From Paraphysomonas bandaiensis (Eukaryota; Chrysophyceae), in NCBI GenBank assembly GCA_965644295.1, contig CBFFRP010000019.1:186001-250000 (forward strand): a stretch of 64,000 nucleotides of DNA, in the 5' to 3' direction. The translations under genes and the position numbers were made by a program. Shown here piece by piece: positions 13,701-24,153 of this stretch; the stretch's first letter is position 1, and each line of letters opens with the position of its first letter. The notes beneath the pieces were generated by a model. It had not been told where the DNA came from. It ran no database searches and saw nothing but the letters and a program-made list of their open reading frames with translations.

Positions 13701-15479
13701 AGGAAACGAGATTCTGGTAATCTTCGACTTTGCACAGGCTTTGCAGATACCCTTGGTTTTCTGAAGACTCTTCTTACTCAGATGAGATCTGTTAAGGCCA
13801 CTCCCTGTGAACAACCGATGTTTGAAAGCTTCTAATAGCTTGCGCTTGCTGACATGCCCGCATCGTTTGTGAAGCAATTCCAGAGGGTCTTCATTTGTTT
13901 TATCCGATAGATGTACTTCTGCAGCTAAACTCGTCAAGTCAGGTAACTCCAACAAGTCCTTTAGATCAACGAAGGGCATTCCATTATCTGAATACCTAGC
14001 TTCAAGAACAACTTCTGCATTATCCAATCGCACTATTTTTGGGGTCTCTAGCAGCTGAAGTCCATATCCAAGCGTACGAAGCATCCCTCCCGAACAAATA
14101 TTCTTGACTGAGTCGGGGCATACCTTTAATTTTGTCCAGTCACCATAGTTGCCTGAGCCAGTATATCGTAAGCTGGATCCCGCTTTGGTTGTCTGAATGG
14201 CTCCTTCGTCTGCAACAAATGTCTGTAGAATATCACTGTTCTTGATGATGAAGAGTTGTTTCGACGCGCAGCTGTCTAGAAATACAATGTCTTCAGAAGT
14301 ATGCAGCACCTCATCTGCAACATTCACTTCTAAGTTACTCGATTCATCATATAACAACATGTGCACAGAATCATCCTCTTGCTCGTCTCTTTGAAGATAA
14401 CGATTCCAGTCCGAGCTCTTTTTGATGGGCCTTTCCATCGTACCGTTTTTTTCGGAAAAATGTCGTTTTTTGTTAACAGAATCCTCCGCTTTCCTTGTTT
14501 TTCGAACTTGAGCTCGATGTCTGCATTCATGAGCTCGATGTCCAGATACGCCACACACAAAGCATCCATCATCATCAGCGCCATTTTTTGACTTACTTCT
14601 TTTGGATTCTGATTGCTCTCTTCGATGCTTGTTTTTACCATTGCGCTTCATTTGGGAGATCTTCAGATCTTTCTTCTTCATCCAGCAGTTCTTCTGCGTG
14701 TGACCTCGTTTTCCACATTTAGAGTATGAGCATGTTACCTCTTGATCAGAAGAATTCCAATGTACTTCCGGTGCAGAAGACTCCTGTGGTAGACCCTTTG
14801 CCTGGTCGAAGCGCCTACAAATGGTGATCATCTCATTAAATGAAATATCACCTTTCAGGTAGATGTTTGTGTACAGCTGCTCCAGATCCTTCCTCGTTTC
14901 CAGCGCAGTCTGCAGCTTCGTTTTTTTGGATACGTCAGTTGGCGGCTCACCAAGTTCCGTCATTTTTTGGACAATTCCGTTCAGTCGATCAATGGCTGTA
15001 CACACCAGCTCCCCCTGTAGAATTCTAAATGACGCAAACTGTTTATTCAGTTCCACCAATTCGTACTGGGTTTCCCCACGAAATCTAATAACCAATTTAT
15101 TTACCAATTCACTTGCTAACATCTCCTTATCGGGATCATCAGGTGGAAGCATGTCCTTCTCTCGGAAGTATTGATCAACAATCTCAAGCGCCTCCGCCAC
15201 AGGTTGAACAGCTTCGAAGATGGAACTGATGCAGGTGTCTTTCCTCTCCAACCACTTGTCGAGGTCTTCCTTATACTTGTTTTTCACAGCTGTGGACGCA
15301 TTGTCAGCAGGTCGATGCGGTCGCTCTTCCAACCCAAGATGGTTCCGATTCTTTCTCATAAGCCAAACTCTCAATCGCTTCGTCCAGTTCACAACACCGA
15401 ACTGATCGAACTTCGGAAGGTGTTTCCATTCCGAACTACTTGCGGAACTACCGTCTGCTACCATGTCAAGGTTTGACAT
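10713..15479 (-). CDS. Copia gag-pol polyprotein (1588 aa)
   Basis: One continuous frame. Gag fills about the first 330 residues and has two zinc knuckles: an unusual C-x4-C-x4-H-x4-C (CSYSKCGKRGHTQKNC) and a classic C-x2-C-x4-H-x4-C (CFVCGVSGHRAHEC). The protease motif near residue 400 is FLDSCAS, with Cys where D-S-G is usual. Then come the pre-integrase His/Cys finger (HKRCGH..CKAC), integrase with its D, D and E (TVDIG, HADGG, NGVSERR), reverse transcriptase with YVDD near residue 1240, and RNase H (TDADWAGD, STSSMQSEY). Domain order PR-IN-RT-RH is copia-type. Two starts are possible: ATG at 15479 inside the LTR, or ATG at 15464 spanning the LTR/primer-site junction. No frameshift separates gag and pol. 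Confidence 0.95.
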   Translation of the reverse strand: MSNLDMVADGSSASSSEWKHLPKFDQFGVVNWTKRLRVWLMRKNRNHLGLEERPHRPADNASTAVKNKYKEDLDKWLERKDTCISSIFEAVQPVAEALEIVDQYFREKDMLPPDDPDKEMLASELVNKLVIRFRGETQYELVELNKQFASFRILQGELVCTAIDRLNGIVQKMTELGEPPTDVSKKTKLQTALETRKDLEQLYTNIYLKGDISFNEMITICRRFDQAKGLPQESSAPEVHWNSSDQEVTCSYSKCGKRGHTQKNCWMKKKDLKISQMKRNGKNKHRREQSESKRSKSKNGADDDGCFVCGVSGHRAHECRHRAQVRKTRKAEDSVNKKRHFSEKNGTMERPIKKSSDWNRYLQRDEQEDDSVHMLLYDESSNLEVNVADEVLHTSEDIVFLDSCASKQLFIIKNSDILQTFVADEGAIQTTKAGSSLRYTGSGNYGDWTKLKVCPDSVKNICSGGMLRTLGYGLQLLETPKIVRLDNAEVVLEARYSDNGMPFVDLKDLLELPDLTSLAAEVHLSDKTNEDPLELLHKRCGHVSKRKLLEAFKHRLFTGSGLNRSHLSKKSLQKTKGICKACAKSKITRISFPGKSDEELQATRFLEKVTVDIGVYFNCPSRQGYRYVLALTDVATKECWEFPLKTRTASEVLEHIRNWVEVLLPKYPGVHRLSVYHADGGAELIDKSIQEYLHSKFGTSITWSSTDSPEMNGVSERRFRTAGEMTLAMLSDAGFPVPFWWDAYVYASEIIRMMPTRTYRGWMSPMECVPGGSVPDLSSLRRWGCKAYVKTPRGDRRKNWQGKSQIGYFLGLSKKKRGYRIWLGESEVVSIHVLFDESIPPREKEYFEELEAALVKHDPQARQVEEFNHLIGSYHTDEGFLFRTTRVVVRKGLIVAYRALVTAGREQLEEKTPIHIADVVKLTQSYNLRRWHENPATRDDGAGGEERSMPAGGGTPKQSTADDSSGSEQTPCALPERSVSTSSRETSVCVPSSQTANPPAAISKRVRTQRVMTNVSTLGEINFLCGEDAVNMCKASDDSLITDPSDYREPESYEESLQCSDADKWKEARRLERNALFQREVFEVVETPPDARPLKSRYVYKRKYNKDGSIKKHKARLVALGYGQQSGVDVDNTFAPVVKSISVRLILALALVFSMFVHQLDVSSAFCYADIEGDVYMNPTPDFQLPPGHCFKLKKSLYGLRSSPRSWWKTINKFIKSLGFRPCVLEPCLYHAVYKGHKVYLTIYVDDIVIACADLNIITEIKARFCERFDMTDMGAVEHFLNVRVTRGQDFIQLDQQTYAEKILLKFADFLGPSSKIRKSPLPLDAMDRINQADSDLTPEEKEGVDNYPYRSLLGAMLYLSMNTRPDIAYAVGLLSRYASKPTRATCYLMTYLLQYVRGTVRKGIRFSSKHFDMHIFTDADWAGDVVSRRSTTGYIVFAAGGPLIWQSILQATVSTSSMQSEYQAMYAGMQELVWLRGVLDELGLRLREPTPFFLDSQSARDLALNPVFHKRSKHIEIKYHWVREHVDPDGLFNTAILYHVGTDDQTADIFTKSLCGVTFEKHRKRCLGEDRKSSVEVIREKTFKRRK
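15451..15463 (-). other. Primer binding site (initiator Met-tRNA type)
   Basis: TGGTAGCAGACGG follows the 5' LTR with no gap. Its first ten bases match the usual TGGTAGCAGA complement of the Met-tRNA 3' end. The same bases are coding (MVADG) and supply two bases of an ATG. Confidence 0.75.
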
Positions 15480-15782
15480 TATATGAGAAGTATTAACTTA
15501 ACAACAGAAGGTAACTTATACTCAAAGCTGAGAATTATAAATTATAATCAATGTCTCTTATCATTCATCAATATCATGTTGTCTCCACTACCACTCATTT
15601 CTCGTACGACGATCTTACATCGTCACTACAACTTGCATCGTCACAATATTCCGTTTTACCGCTATGTGCTTATCGTCATTCATTCTCACAATACGATTAA
15701 CAAGACTACAACTGTATAATACAGTAATTTAAATACCTTATAACTACAGCTTTCAATTGCTCTCATATAGCAGAACTCAACA
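15464..15782 (-). repeat. 5' LTR of the copia element
   Basis: 319 bp. On the element's strand it has a TATAAGG-TATTTAAA stretch about 40-55 bases in (a plausible promoter) and then three TGACGAT motifs. The polyprotein's first ATG (15479) lies 16 bases before the LTR end. Confidence 0.95.
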
Positions 15783-15936
15783 ATATATACTTTAGCCTTT
15801 AGCCAGCCAATAAATTGCAATTAATTGGCAACAATTACCAATAATAATAATTGAAATTATCACTATTAAAGCCAATTAATTTAATTGGCAATTATTGCCA
15901 ATAAATTGCTAACCAATTTATTGTTACGAAAGCCTG

Positions 15937-16256
15937 CCTATTGTTGCTAATTCTAGTATGACGTTTACTACTAATCTATAATTTACCTTGGGGATAGGGA
16001 GTATCGTCCCTTGTCTAAACTTGAAAACACGGACTTTTTGTCCTCGTTTCAAAATTTTGAGCGCGGAACGATGTAGCTCCTCGTTACGTATTTGTGTCAA
16101 TCTATTACTTTTATCCGTTTTCAACAGAAATCAGCCAGAAAGTAGCAACACATTATATATTAGAGGCTGTATATCGGATTTCACATGCTCATTACATAGA
16201 CAATATGTAGTACGGTGGCAGTGATACACAACAAAACAAACCACTTACTATCTATC
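15937..16256. other. Intergenic spacer with repeat similarity
   Basis: No gene supported. The segment about 15998-16080 resembles 4290-4370, so it is probably an old dispersed repeat. A 66-codon minus frame covers it without a convincing start. Confidence 0.4.
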
Positions 16257-18863
16257 TTACAGTAAATTTGCCGTAACCACCTCAGGTGATCGTGGAGCAA
16301 TGTTTTCAGTATCATGTTTGGCGATTCGCCTTTCCAGTCTCTCTTTTTCAAGTGTAATTTTGGTTAGCTTCGACTTCAGTATTGAGTACTCTCTTTCGCT
16401 TTGAAGAAGCTTTTGTGATATTTCCATACGTTCCTTGTTTTCTTCCAAATTCTTGGCTATCATCTCCCTTCGCTCACGAGTCATTTGTTGAATTCTTCGC
16501 TCCAAGAGTTCTGTTTGTTCAATGTACGCAGTTAGTCCACTAGATTTTGGAGCAGTCGTAGAGCTTTGAACTTCTCGTGAAGCTGCTGGGAGCCTCATCG
16601 CGCGCTTGGGATGACCAGCCATTCCATGGCCCTCGAGACTATCATTTATTGAAGTCGAAGAGGCAGTTTTCATATCAGCATCAGATTGCTGAGATGGAAG
16701 AGGCAATATATCTTCACCATCACGAAGAGCAAGCTGCTCTTGAAGGCGCTTCACATCCGCTCTTGAAGAATCAAGTTGTTCCTGCATCAGTTTCAGCTCT
16801 TTGATGGCACTCTCAACTTCAATATTATTTCCGGTTGTACTGGCAGCAACTTGCATCTGCGACTTATATTTCTGCGCCTCGCTTTCGTGAAATCTCTTTT
16901 CCCTCTCTACTCGCCTTCGTTTCACTCTTTCATCCTCAATATCAGCTTCAAGAGCACTTGACTTACTTCTTTCGATATCTATTTCTTGGGAGTGTTGGGC
17001 TTTTATCTCTGCTATCATCCTTTTTCCACTGTCGATACAAGAAGAGAGCTCTTGTTTGTGAGCTTCCTCCATATCGCAAAGTTTTCTCTTCAAACTCTCA
17101 GTGGTTTTTTGTGCTGTCTCACTAACCTCTTTCAAATTGTTCTCCGTTTTACTGAGAGTCACTTCCAATTGCTCTTTCGTTTCGGTCATTGCTTCAAGTG
17201 ATAACTTTGAAGCGCTTAGGTTGCTCTCTGTGCTCTCCAAATCATTTGATACTTCCTGAATAATGCTACTTTTCCCAATACATGTGAGCTGTATGGCACA
17301 GCAGTTGAGCTGTTGAAGGTGCTTAATTCGAGATTTGTATGACAACATCATTGCTGCGCGGTCCTGCTCTGCCATTATGCTAGTCTCTGCGCGTTCCTGC
17401 CGGAGCTGTGCACATGCCTGCCTCACTTCACACAGCGATGCCTTTAGAGAAGCAATCTCGTCGGTCTTTTCCTGTATTACATCTTTAGCCTCCGCCCACT
17501 TCATCTGAAGTGATGCATTAACACATTGCTGATCAGAAATGTCCTGCTGTAATTTATCAAGATGGTCCAGTGATGTGTAATTCAGTTTTTGCTTTAAGTC
17601 CGCGTTTTCATTACGCAAAAAGAGCAATTCTTTCTTTACCTCTGGATTAAACTCACTGATTCCCGCACCTGCCAATTATAGATACAGTGAGGAACACACA
17701 CAATACTGGGTTTCATATGACGTACCTACACCAACACCACGCTCAACATTCTTCAGCTGTTCAGAGGCAGACATCAACTCTTCTGTGAGTAGCTTAGCCC
17801 TCTGCTCACTACTGTGACTTCCCTCTGTAAGCTCTGCCAATCTTTGTGTGAGTGAGGTTACCATTTCCTGTCCTCGCTCTAACTGCGCAGTTAGGTCCGC
17901 GATAGTGATTACATTTTCCGCATTCTTTGTCCTATATTCCTCCAGATTACTCTTCACTTTCCGAAGGGAATCAAGCTCCTTCTCCAGTAAAACGAGCTTT
18001 GAATGTGTCTCACTATGCGCAGCTGATTCAGCTTTCAACTGGTCATTCACACCATCTAATCGGTCCATTCTCTCCCGAAGGCGATCTAACTGTTTTTCAG
18101 CTACTTCCGTTCGTTTCGCTAAAGGAGTCAATACATCGATCTCATCCTGAAGCCCTGATACCTTGTTCTCTAATGCCGATTTTTCCTTGAGTTCGCAAAG
18201 GTATTCCGTTTCCTTCTTTTTCAGCAGGGAAATCTCTCCATTCAGATGTTTTATCTCGGCTATTTTTTCATTCACAATGGCTTCTACATCCATCAATTTT
18301 CCTAGGTGGGACGTACTCTCCGTTTTTATCTGCTCCTCCAGTTTCTTCTCTCGCTCAACAAAATAAGAAATTTCATGTCTATAATTTTCGAGTGCAATAT
18401 CTTTTTTAACGCACATGTCACAAACACCAACATCCGAATCACCCGGTAGGTCTGCTCCCCTTTTCGCATGCTCAATGTTAGGCTCATCCTCTTCCATCAT
18501 ATTCCTGGGCTCAGGGTCAATCTCTTCAGTATGAACCTCTTGAATAGCCTGCATAAGGTGCTCTTGTACACTAGGACTCATCGAGATAATATGAGAGACG
18601 AATGAATCCCTGTCAACAGAGCCTCCTGACACTGCGTATTTTAGGACTAACTTCGCAGTATACATAAGATCATACTCCGTATCACATACTCCGAGTGCCT
18701 TCGACACTGCTACTTGAATTTCATTGATACTATCAAGTGTATCTTCCATAACATGATTAGCAACAAGTTTTACTTTACTTTCAAGTGAATATGTAGAAGA
18801 TTCTTGTATTTGAAGCACCTCACTACAAGCCTGATCAATCCACTCCTTTAGACTTTGATCCAT
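16257..18863 (-). CDS. Large coiled-coil protein of unknown function (849 aa)
   Basis: Two exons, 18863-17726 and 17668-16257, joined across a 57-nt GT-AG intron. The first ~115 residues look globular and helical (MDQSLKEWIDQACSEVLQIQ..). From about residue 150 on the protein is almost all heptad-like charged sequence rich in Glu, Lys, Leu and Gln, broken by a Ser-rich linker near residues 700-750 (HGMAGHPKRAMRLPAASREV) and ending ENIAPRSPEVVTANLL. This is typical of a cytoskeletal, centrosomal or trafficking scaffold, but I recognise no specific family. A pair of Cys residues (VCDMC, near residue 145) sits just before the coil. Confidence 0.8.
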
Positions 18864-20028
18864 GAGTCAGATTATATTAATTCAATTGGATTATACCTCT
18901 ATATGAGGTTGTTTATTAATAGATCTGATATTCTGGAAGTTAAGTGTGACACAATGCTGATATATATACTCATATGTTGTATATATATATATATATATGC
19001 ACAAGATGTCGAGTGTGTTGATTGGACTGCTGCACTATCATACATAAACTTCACTTCACAACGGTCACTTTAGGTGTTATCCAATGATATTAATGTATAT
19101 CATATGAACACGATCCTATAGGTATATAGTAAAGGACATTACGTATTTGCCGTATACACGGTATATATATATCGGGCTACATATGTCCGGGTGTGCATAG
19201 ATAGGTACACGAAGTATCCATATGCATATATCCATATGGCCATATAGCAACTAGACATTCAGGTTTTAATAGCAAAGAATTATCGACATGTTGATTGGTT
19301 GGGTTCCTTCTGATATGCACACATTTGAAGGACAAAATTGACCTCTGCTATAAACAATGGTTTAGTTAAACCCAACGCTTGGTAGCTGAATATCGAATAC
19401 TTTTATCTTTCGTTGCATGTTTCATGTAAGTATAATCTATATAGTTTAACCGGTCGTAAGTGTGATGGAAGTGTACGCATCCGCCTCGTCTGTTTGATTG
19501 AAAGAAAGAAATTGATGGAAAGATAAATAGTAACAAGTATACAACCAACACCTTGAAGATGTGGCCCAACGTTTTTTTAGATACTATTATTTCCACAATT
19601 TCTTCTGTTAGAAATGACCATACTTTGCTAACCACCCTCAGCAATTTTATTCTATGCTGACATGCGCTATTCATGCTTTCTCATTGTACATGGAATATAT
19701 GTGTGAGTTATTAATAGTGTTTCTTTTACTCCGCACTCTTATATTGTGTAAAAAATACGTGCATACAAGTATATTCCGGTGGGTAAATATACCACTGTTA
19801 CTGGAGAAGTTAGAAGCTTACGTCCGTAGAAGCCGTGTATTGGGTATTACCTGTTATAAAAGTAGCACTATGGGTGACAGAAGGAACAATATTATATCAA
19901 AGGTGCATAACATATATGCTACAAACACACTAAAGGCTAATATAATTTAACCAAAGGTAATTGAAATTAATGATTTATAAGCTACAAGGTAGCTCCAGAG
20001 TATTCTAAACCAATCGTTCTAAATTACG
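18864..20028. other. Intergenic region with TA microsatellite
   Basis: AT-rich, with a TA dinucleotide run near 18978-18998 and several shorter TATA tracts to 19220. Short frames on both strands look like chance. Confidence 0.45.
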
Positions 20029-21343
20029 CTATAGTTCGGGCACTGTCAAAACTTCCGCACCATGTTCAGTAATAAGCACCTCATGTTCAAACTGGGACGC
20101 TCTAAAAATCATATTCAAGTCAATGACGAAATAGTAACAATATGTTTCAACTCACATGCTGCCATCCTGAGTGAATACACTCCAATTGTCTGCCGGCGAG
20201 ACGCCTATTTCTTTTCGCCCCTGTGACAACACAACACGTCATACATTCGAAAATTATTATTAGTTCTGCAGGACACTCACAACTGTGAATATCGGTTCGA
20301 TCGTAAATATCATATTGGGTACCATCTCCTGTCTGTTATTGTTCTTGTAATGCAGGATCTATTCACAAGAAAATCAGAAAAAGAATAGGAATAGCATGGG
20401 CAGTGTCCTTACCAGTGGCGGCATGTGTAGCGTCTTACCAAGTCCGTGACCACAAAAATCTTCGACAGAACTGTATCCATTACTATCCGCCACTTTCTGT
20501 GGAGCCAGCGCATCATACAAATAAATTTTAAAAGCCGTACTCCTACCTGAATAGTGGATCCTATTTCCGTTATACATCTGATATGCACGTGTCAGTACCA
20601 CAAAGTCATTTCATTTGAGATTATCTTACTTTCCTGGACCACAAATGCTTATTGCATCTTCTAATGCCTTAAGGTTAATATCCAACAGCTGCCGTTTCCA
20701 CTCCCGGTCAGACTTTTGGATTTTGTCTTCACCAATGATGACAGTCTTACAGTTGTCTCCGTGATACCCCCTATAAAACACTGACACGTCGATGGACAGC
20801 ACATCTCCATCGGCCAAAACGTCATCAGTATTCGGTATACCGTGACATGCGATATTATTGACGGACGTGCAAATAGACTTTGGGAAACCATAATAGTTAA
20901 GAGGAGAAGGAAATGCACCTTTTCGGATGATTTCTTCGTGTGCAAGTCGATCTACATCGTCAGTTGTCATGCCTGCCTCTGCTACGGAGCATGCATAGTC
21001 TAGAATGTATCTGGCAATGAGAGCTTCGCAGCGTTCAAGATAATATCAGATATACTGGGTGACAGATGAAAGCATATATATACCTGACTCCCGCATATAC
21101 TGGATCTCGTCATTCTTAAATATATAAGTATATCTACAGACTCAAGTCAGGAAGAGTAACAGATAATAATACATATGCATACGGTGGCGCTTGTTGTGGG
21201 CTGCCAGTGTCAGCATACTCTGTTCTGGTAATATGCTGAGGGACATATCGAAAACTTGCCCGAGATAGCTGTCTCGACTGGAATTTCAAACTAGCAGTTC
21301 GTGTTCCATATTTCTGCCCGCAACATTTCATTATAGATTGCAT
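20029..21343 (-). CDS. Type I methionine aminopeptidase, probably organellar (308 aa)
   Basis: Removes N-terminal Met from nascent proteins. Eight exons join in frame: 21343-21173, 21114-21084, 21023-20630, 20577-20547, 20496-20413, 20358-20281, 20220-20156 and 20101-20029, with introns of 50-60 nt. The basic leader (MQSIMKCCGQKYGTRTASLK) suggests a mitochondrial target, as in MAP1D. Family landmarks follow in order: RYVPQHITRTEYADTG, NDEIQYMRES, ACHGIPN, SIDVSVFYRGYHGDNCKT (two Asp metal ligands), EDFCGHGLGKTLHMPPLILH (His ligand), FTIEPIF and SQFEHEVLIT (Glu ligands). All metal ligands are present. Two 31-nt exons were placed from family conservation and deserve transcript confirmation. Confidence 0.92.
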
Positions 21344-21713
21344 CTTGAAACAGCTATATAATTAAAAGATAATTCTAAGGTCTGAATAGTGCAGAACAGG
21401 TCTGAATAAAGTGAGAATACTATTACAGAGTTTGAGATGAAGGGACTGAGAGCTTTATGTTGTACTTGTTATTACATACTGCTGTATACATGATTATACA
21501 GAGTGTTGTTGGACCTGTATTGGCCTGAAGGGATGTGCTGTATGGTTTGGCATACTCTGTTATGAGGTATGAAAATCCTATAGATTGACTCTTAATAATA
21601 TATAAAATCATATATTTTATACGAAAATCTTATATTTTATATGAAAATCCTCGAATTGATCATACACTGCCACCACTGCGCGCTGCAGTAGTACGTACAG
21701 CAGGCAGCAGAAC
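21344..21713. other. Divergent promoter region
   Basis: 370 bp between the divergent starts of the aminopeptidase (21343, minus) and the DUF1295 gene (21714, plus). Contains three near repeats of CATATATTTTATACGAAAAT (about 21600-21650). Confidence 0.4.
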
Positions 21714-22824
21714 ATGAATGTCTCTACGCAAGACAATAAAGATAAGTCGCCCATAGATACTGATTGTAGCATCATGGGCAGAGAAGAAAAGATGAGTTCC
21801 ACTGGAACAATTCCAGCAGTGAGCTGCTGGGTATGTTATGCGATTTGTATCGCTGTTGTGGCTTGTGTCTTTGCTGGATGGGGTTATTCGAAAACGCCTT
21901 GGAGAATGGTGATCATCTCATGTAAACGCCGTTATTGCTTTAATTTGGATTATCAGGGTTTGGAGGCCATTATAGAGACTACACTGGTCATATATGCGTT
22001 CTCCCTTTACTACAGGTTGTACTGTACTTCTCAATGCATCTATCGTTAATTTGAAATATAGCAATACCTCAATGTACGATCCTGCATGGACATTTCTTCC
22101 ACTTTTTATTGCAGTTGGATGGATTGTAACATCCGATACTCCTCTGACACTGTCTCCACGTGGCTTATATACGTTCGTGCTTCTTTTCTTATGGTGCGTG
22201 CGTTACGTAGTCATGCACCCATGGGATGGATGGACGAAAGGGGTACATGCGGAAGACTGGAGGTACATTGAATATTATAAGGCGGTTGGTGGAGGTATCG
22301 TCTATTGGATTGGTAGTTTGGTTTCACTGCACCTGACACCTTCTCTACTGGTGTTTTTTGGTCTTGGGCCAGTGCAGAAAGTATGGAGCGCGGGTAAAGG
22401 TGGTACTCCGTTGTCTTACCTAGACTTGGTTGCCATCGTAGTGACAGTATCTGCTCTCTGTATCCAGACTATGGCTGATTACCAACTCACTACGTTTAGA
22501 GGTGTATATAGCTCGCAAACAGCATCAGATCCGACGAAATGCTGTCGCTCAGGTCTGTGGAGTTGGAGTCGCCATCCTAATTACTTCGGCGAGGCACTGT
22601 TTTGGCTTGGAATAGCCCTAATAGGATTCGCCGAAAATCAGCAGGAGGGTTTTGGATGGTCTTGGGGGGGTTCTATTGCCATGTTTCTCTTTTTTCGCTT
22701 GTCATGTCATCTCACTGACCAGAGGAATCTTAAACGAAAACCTGGGTACAGTACTGTGATGAATGAAGTCAGTGCCTTTGTTTTATGCCCACCTAAATCT
22801 ACAGTTTCTCAAAAACTTGACTAG
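21714..22824 (+). CDS. DUF1295 / steroid 5-alpha-reductase-like membrane protein (338 aa)
   Basis: Two exons, 21714-21921 and 22016-22824 (92-94 nt intron, GTAAAC donor). A polar N-terminus is followed by several hydrophobic segments. Family landmarks: SNTSMYDPAWTFLP, AEDWRYIEYYK (the family's R-Y-x-D-WR-like region), TMADYQLTTFR, then CRSGLWSWSRHPNYFGE and a final membrane segment. The R-HPNYFGE motif is the conserved NADPH-site region of the family, thought to reduce lipid or fatty-acid double bonds; the substrate is unknown. Probably in the ER or an organelle membrane. In-frame ATGs at 21774 and 21792 could be alternative starts. Confidence 0.85.
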
Positions 22825-23457
22825 CAGTTATCTTTTGAAAGTGGTGAGCACTATTAAACAACGACATTTACCGCGAAAAAGTGCATATTGCTTTTCGAGT
22901 GCGGTATATGTACCATTACCTATTTGTTTAGATTTAGAGTAGTTGTTTAATCTATTGAAATTTATCTGTTTAATAAAGAATTCCTTTATTCAGGAATTAG
23001 CAGTATTTTTGTGAGTCTGTACTTAATTACTTTTATCGCAACTTTACGGTTACGACATACACGTAAAGTAGAAAACATAAAACATTAGCAGGTGATTTAA
23101 GTTAGGCATTGGAAGACACTGTAAATCGCTGAATTACGTATACAGTTGTGTTGGTTTGTTGCTGTAGTGTGATTTGTAGAGCACATCAATCACCAACAAT
23201 AATATAACAAATACTTTTAACAGAAGCAATATGACGTCTAACAAGCTTGGCACAGAGAGTTTACAAATATTAATGCAGTGATTTTCATCCTATATTATTA
23301 AGGGCACACGTTAACGATTCCATTATATTACTTCGATAGCACTTTTGTTAACAACAAGCCAGAGGCAATGCATATCGGTACATCATGCTGTTCTAATATA
23401 ATATAATTTCTTGCATACCACAAAAACCACTATCGCATCAAACATCTGGGCATGCGA
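22825..23457. other. Intergenic region between convergent genes
   Basis: AT-rich spacer between the 3' ends of two convergent genes. Nothing else seen. Confidence 0.4.
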
Positions 23458-24153
23458 CTATTTCGACAACCAGAAAACGAAGACAAGGAACAATCCGTTT
23501 CCAACAAAGGCAATAATTGATAGTACAACAAGAACAGCATGCGTAACAATTCCGATGTCAAATTTTTGTGACCCAGATTCACCAGCATCTCCTTGCTGAG
23601 CATTCTGGGAAGTGTCAACAGAGATCATACTTCCAGCATCTCCCCCCACTGGAATTGTATCACCCGCATCCTGTAACCGTCTAACCACAGGAGTGTCACA
23701 AGCATCTCTTTTTATGGCTGCCGCTAATGTAAATTTATTTGAAGAGGTTGAGGTGAGTTGAAAACGACAAGAACATCCCGCGGACGAGTCATCACAACCA
23801 TTTAATGACGACGTCATCCCTCTCGCATCACCTTCGACAACAGAAATGAAGGGATCCACACCATCGCACTGCAGCAATGGTATACTGACTACCATGTCTA
23901 TTTTTCCGTCAGGTATAATCGTAAACGGGGCACTAACGAGCATGTCAGGTAATCTGATATCTTCAATATTACTGAGTGTTTCTACATTCACTCTAGCAAG
24001 TGAAGATAAAATTGAAGGTGGGCTTAAGTGAAGGACATAATCTTTTATACAGTCTAAACTCTTTGCTGGCTGCTGATAGCAGAGACAAATGCTGTGTAAT
24101 GGTTGCGAGGAGACAATTCCGACTACAAAGAATAAAAACAGTACCGGCAGCAT
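23458..24153 (-). CDS. Secreted, single-pass membrane protein of unknown family (231 aa)
   Basis: Single exon from the ATG at 24153. A signal peptide (MLPVLFLFFVVGIVSSQP) is followed by a Cys-containing ectodomain of about 170 residues with paired Cys motifs (SICLCYQQ, NGCDDSSAGCSCRF), a Gly/Ser/Asp-rich stalk, and one membrane segment near the C-terminus (ILV-rich, about residues 205-228) ending FWLSK. This is the layout of a type I surface protein. I recognise no family. Confidence 0.75.
   Translation of the reverse strand: MLPVLFLFFVVGIVSSQPLHSICLCYQQPAKSLDCIKDYVLHLSPPSILSSLARVNVETLSNIEDIRLPDMLVSAPFTIIPDGKIDMVVSIPLLQCDGVDPFISVVEGDARGMTSSLNGCDDSSAGCSCRFQLTSTSSNKFTLAAAIKRDACDTPVVRRLQDAGDTIPVGGDAGSMISVDTSQNAQQGDAGESGSQKFDIGIVTHAVLVVLSIIAFVGNGLFLVFVFWLSK

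Larger units (their letters stand above)
10251..15782 (-). mobile_element. Full-length Ty1/copia LTR retrotransposon, apparently intact and young
   Basis: 5532 bp, transcribed on the minus strand. Both LTRs are 319 bp and I find no difference between them. On the element's strand each LTR starts TGTTGAGTT and ends CTTGACA, giving the usual TG..CA. A 5-bp target duplication ATATA flanks it (10246-10250 and 15783-15787). A Met-tRNA-type primer site follows the 5' LTR, a purine tract precedes the 3' LTR, and one uninterrupted gag-pol frame fills the interior. Identical LTRs and no stops imply recent insertion, into an older hAT element. Confidence 0.95.
9281..15936. mobile_element. Decayed hAT-type transposon split by a copia insertion
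   Basis: The left end (CAGGCTTGCGTAACAATTAA, from 9281) is an inverted match to the right end (CAGGCTTTCGTAACAATAAA on the minus strand, from 15936): 22 of the first 24 positions agree. Inside both ends are clusters of CAATTAATTGGC-type repeats. Flanking 8-mers CATATTAT and CCTATTGT agree at 6 of 8, consistent with an aged 8-bp target duplication. Without the retrotransposon the element is about 1.1 kb. It keeps only a fragment of transposase (9430-9693), so it cannot be autonomous. Confidence 0.65.

Noticed and set aside
10870-15476. Many plus-strand open frames across the copia element
   Set aside because: They are shadows of the 1588-codon gag-pol frame on the minus strand.
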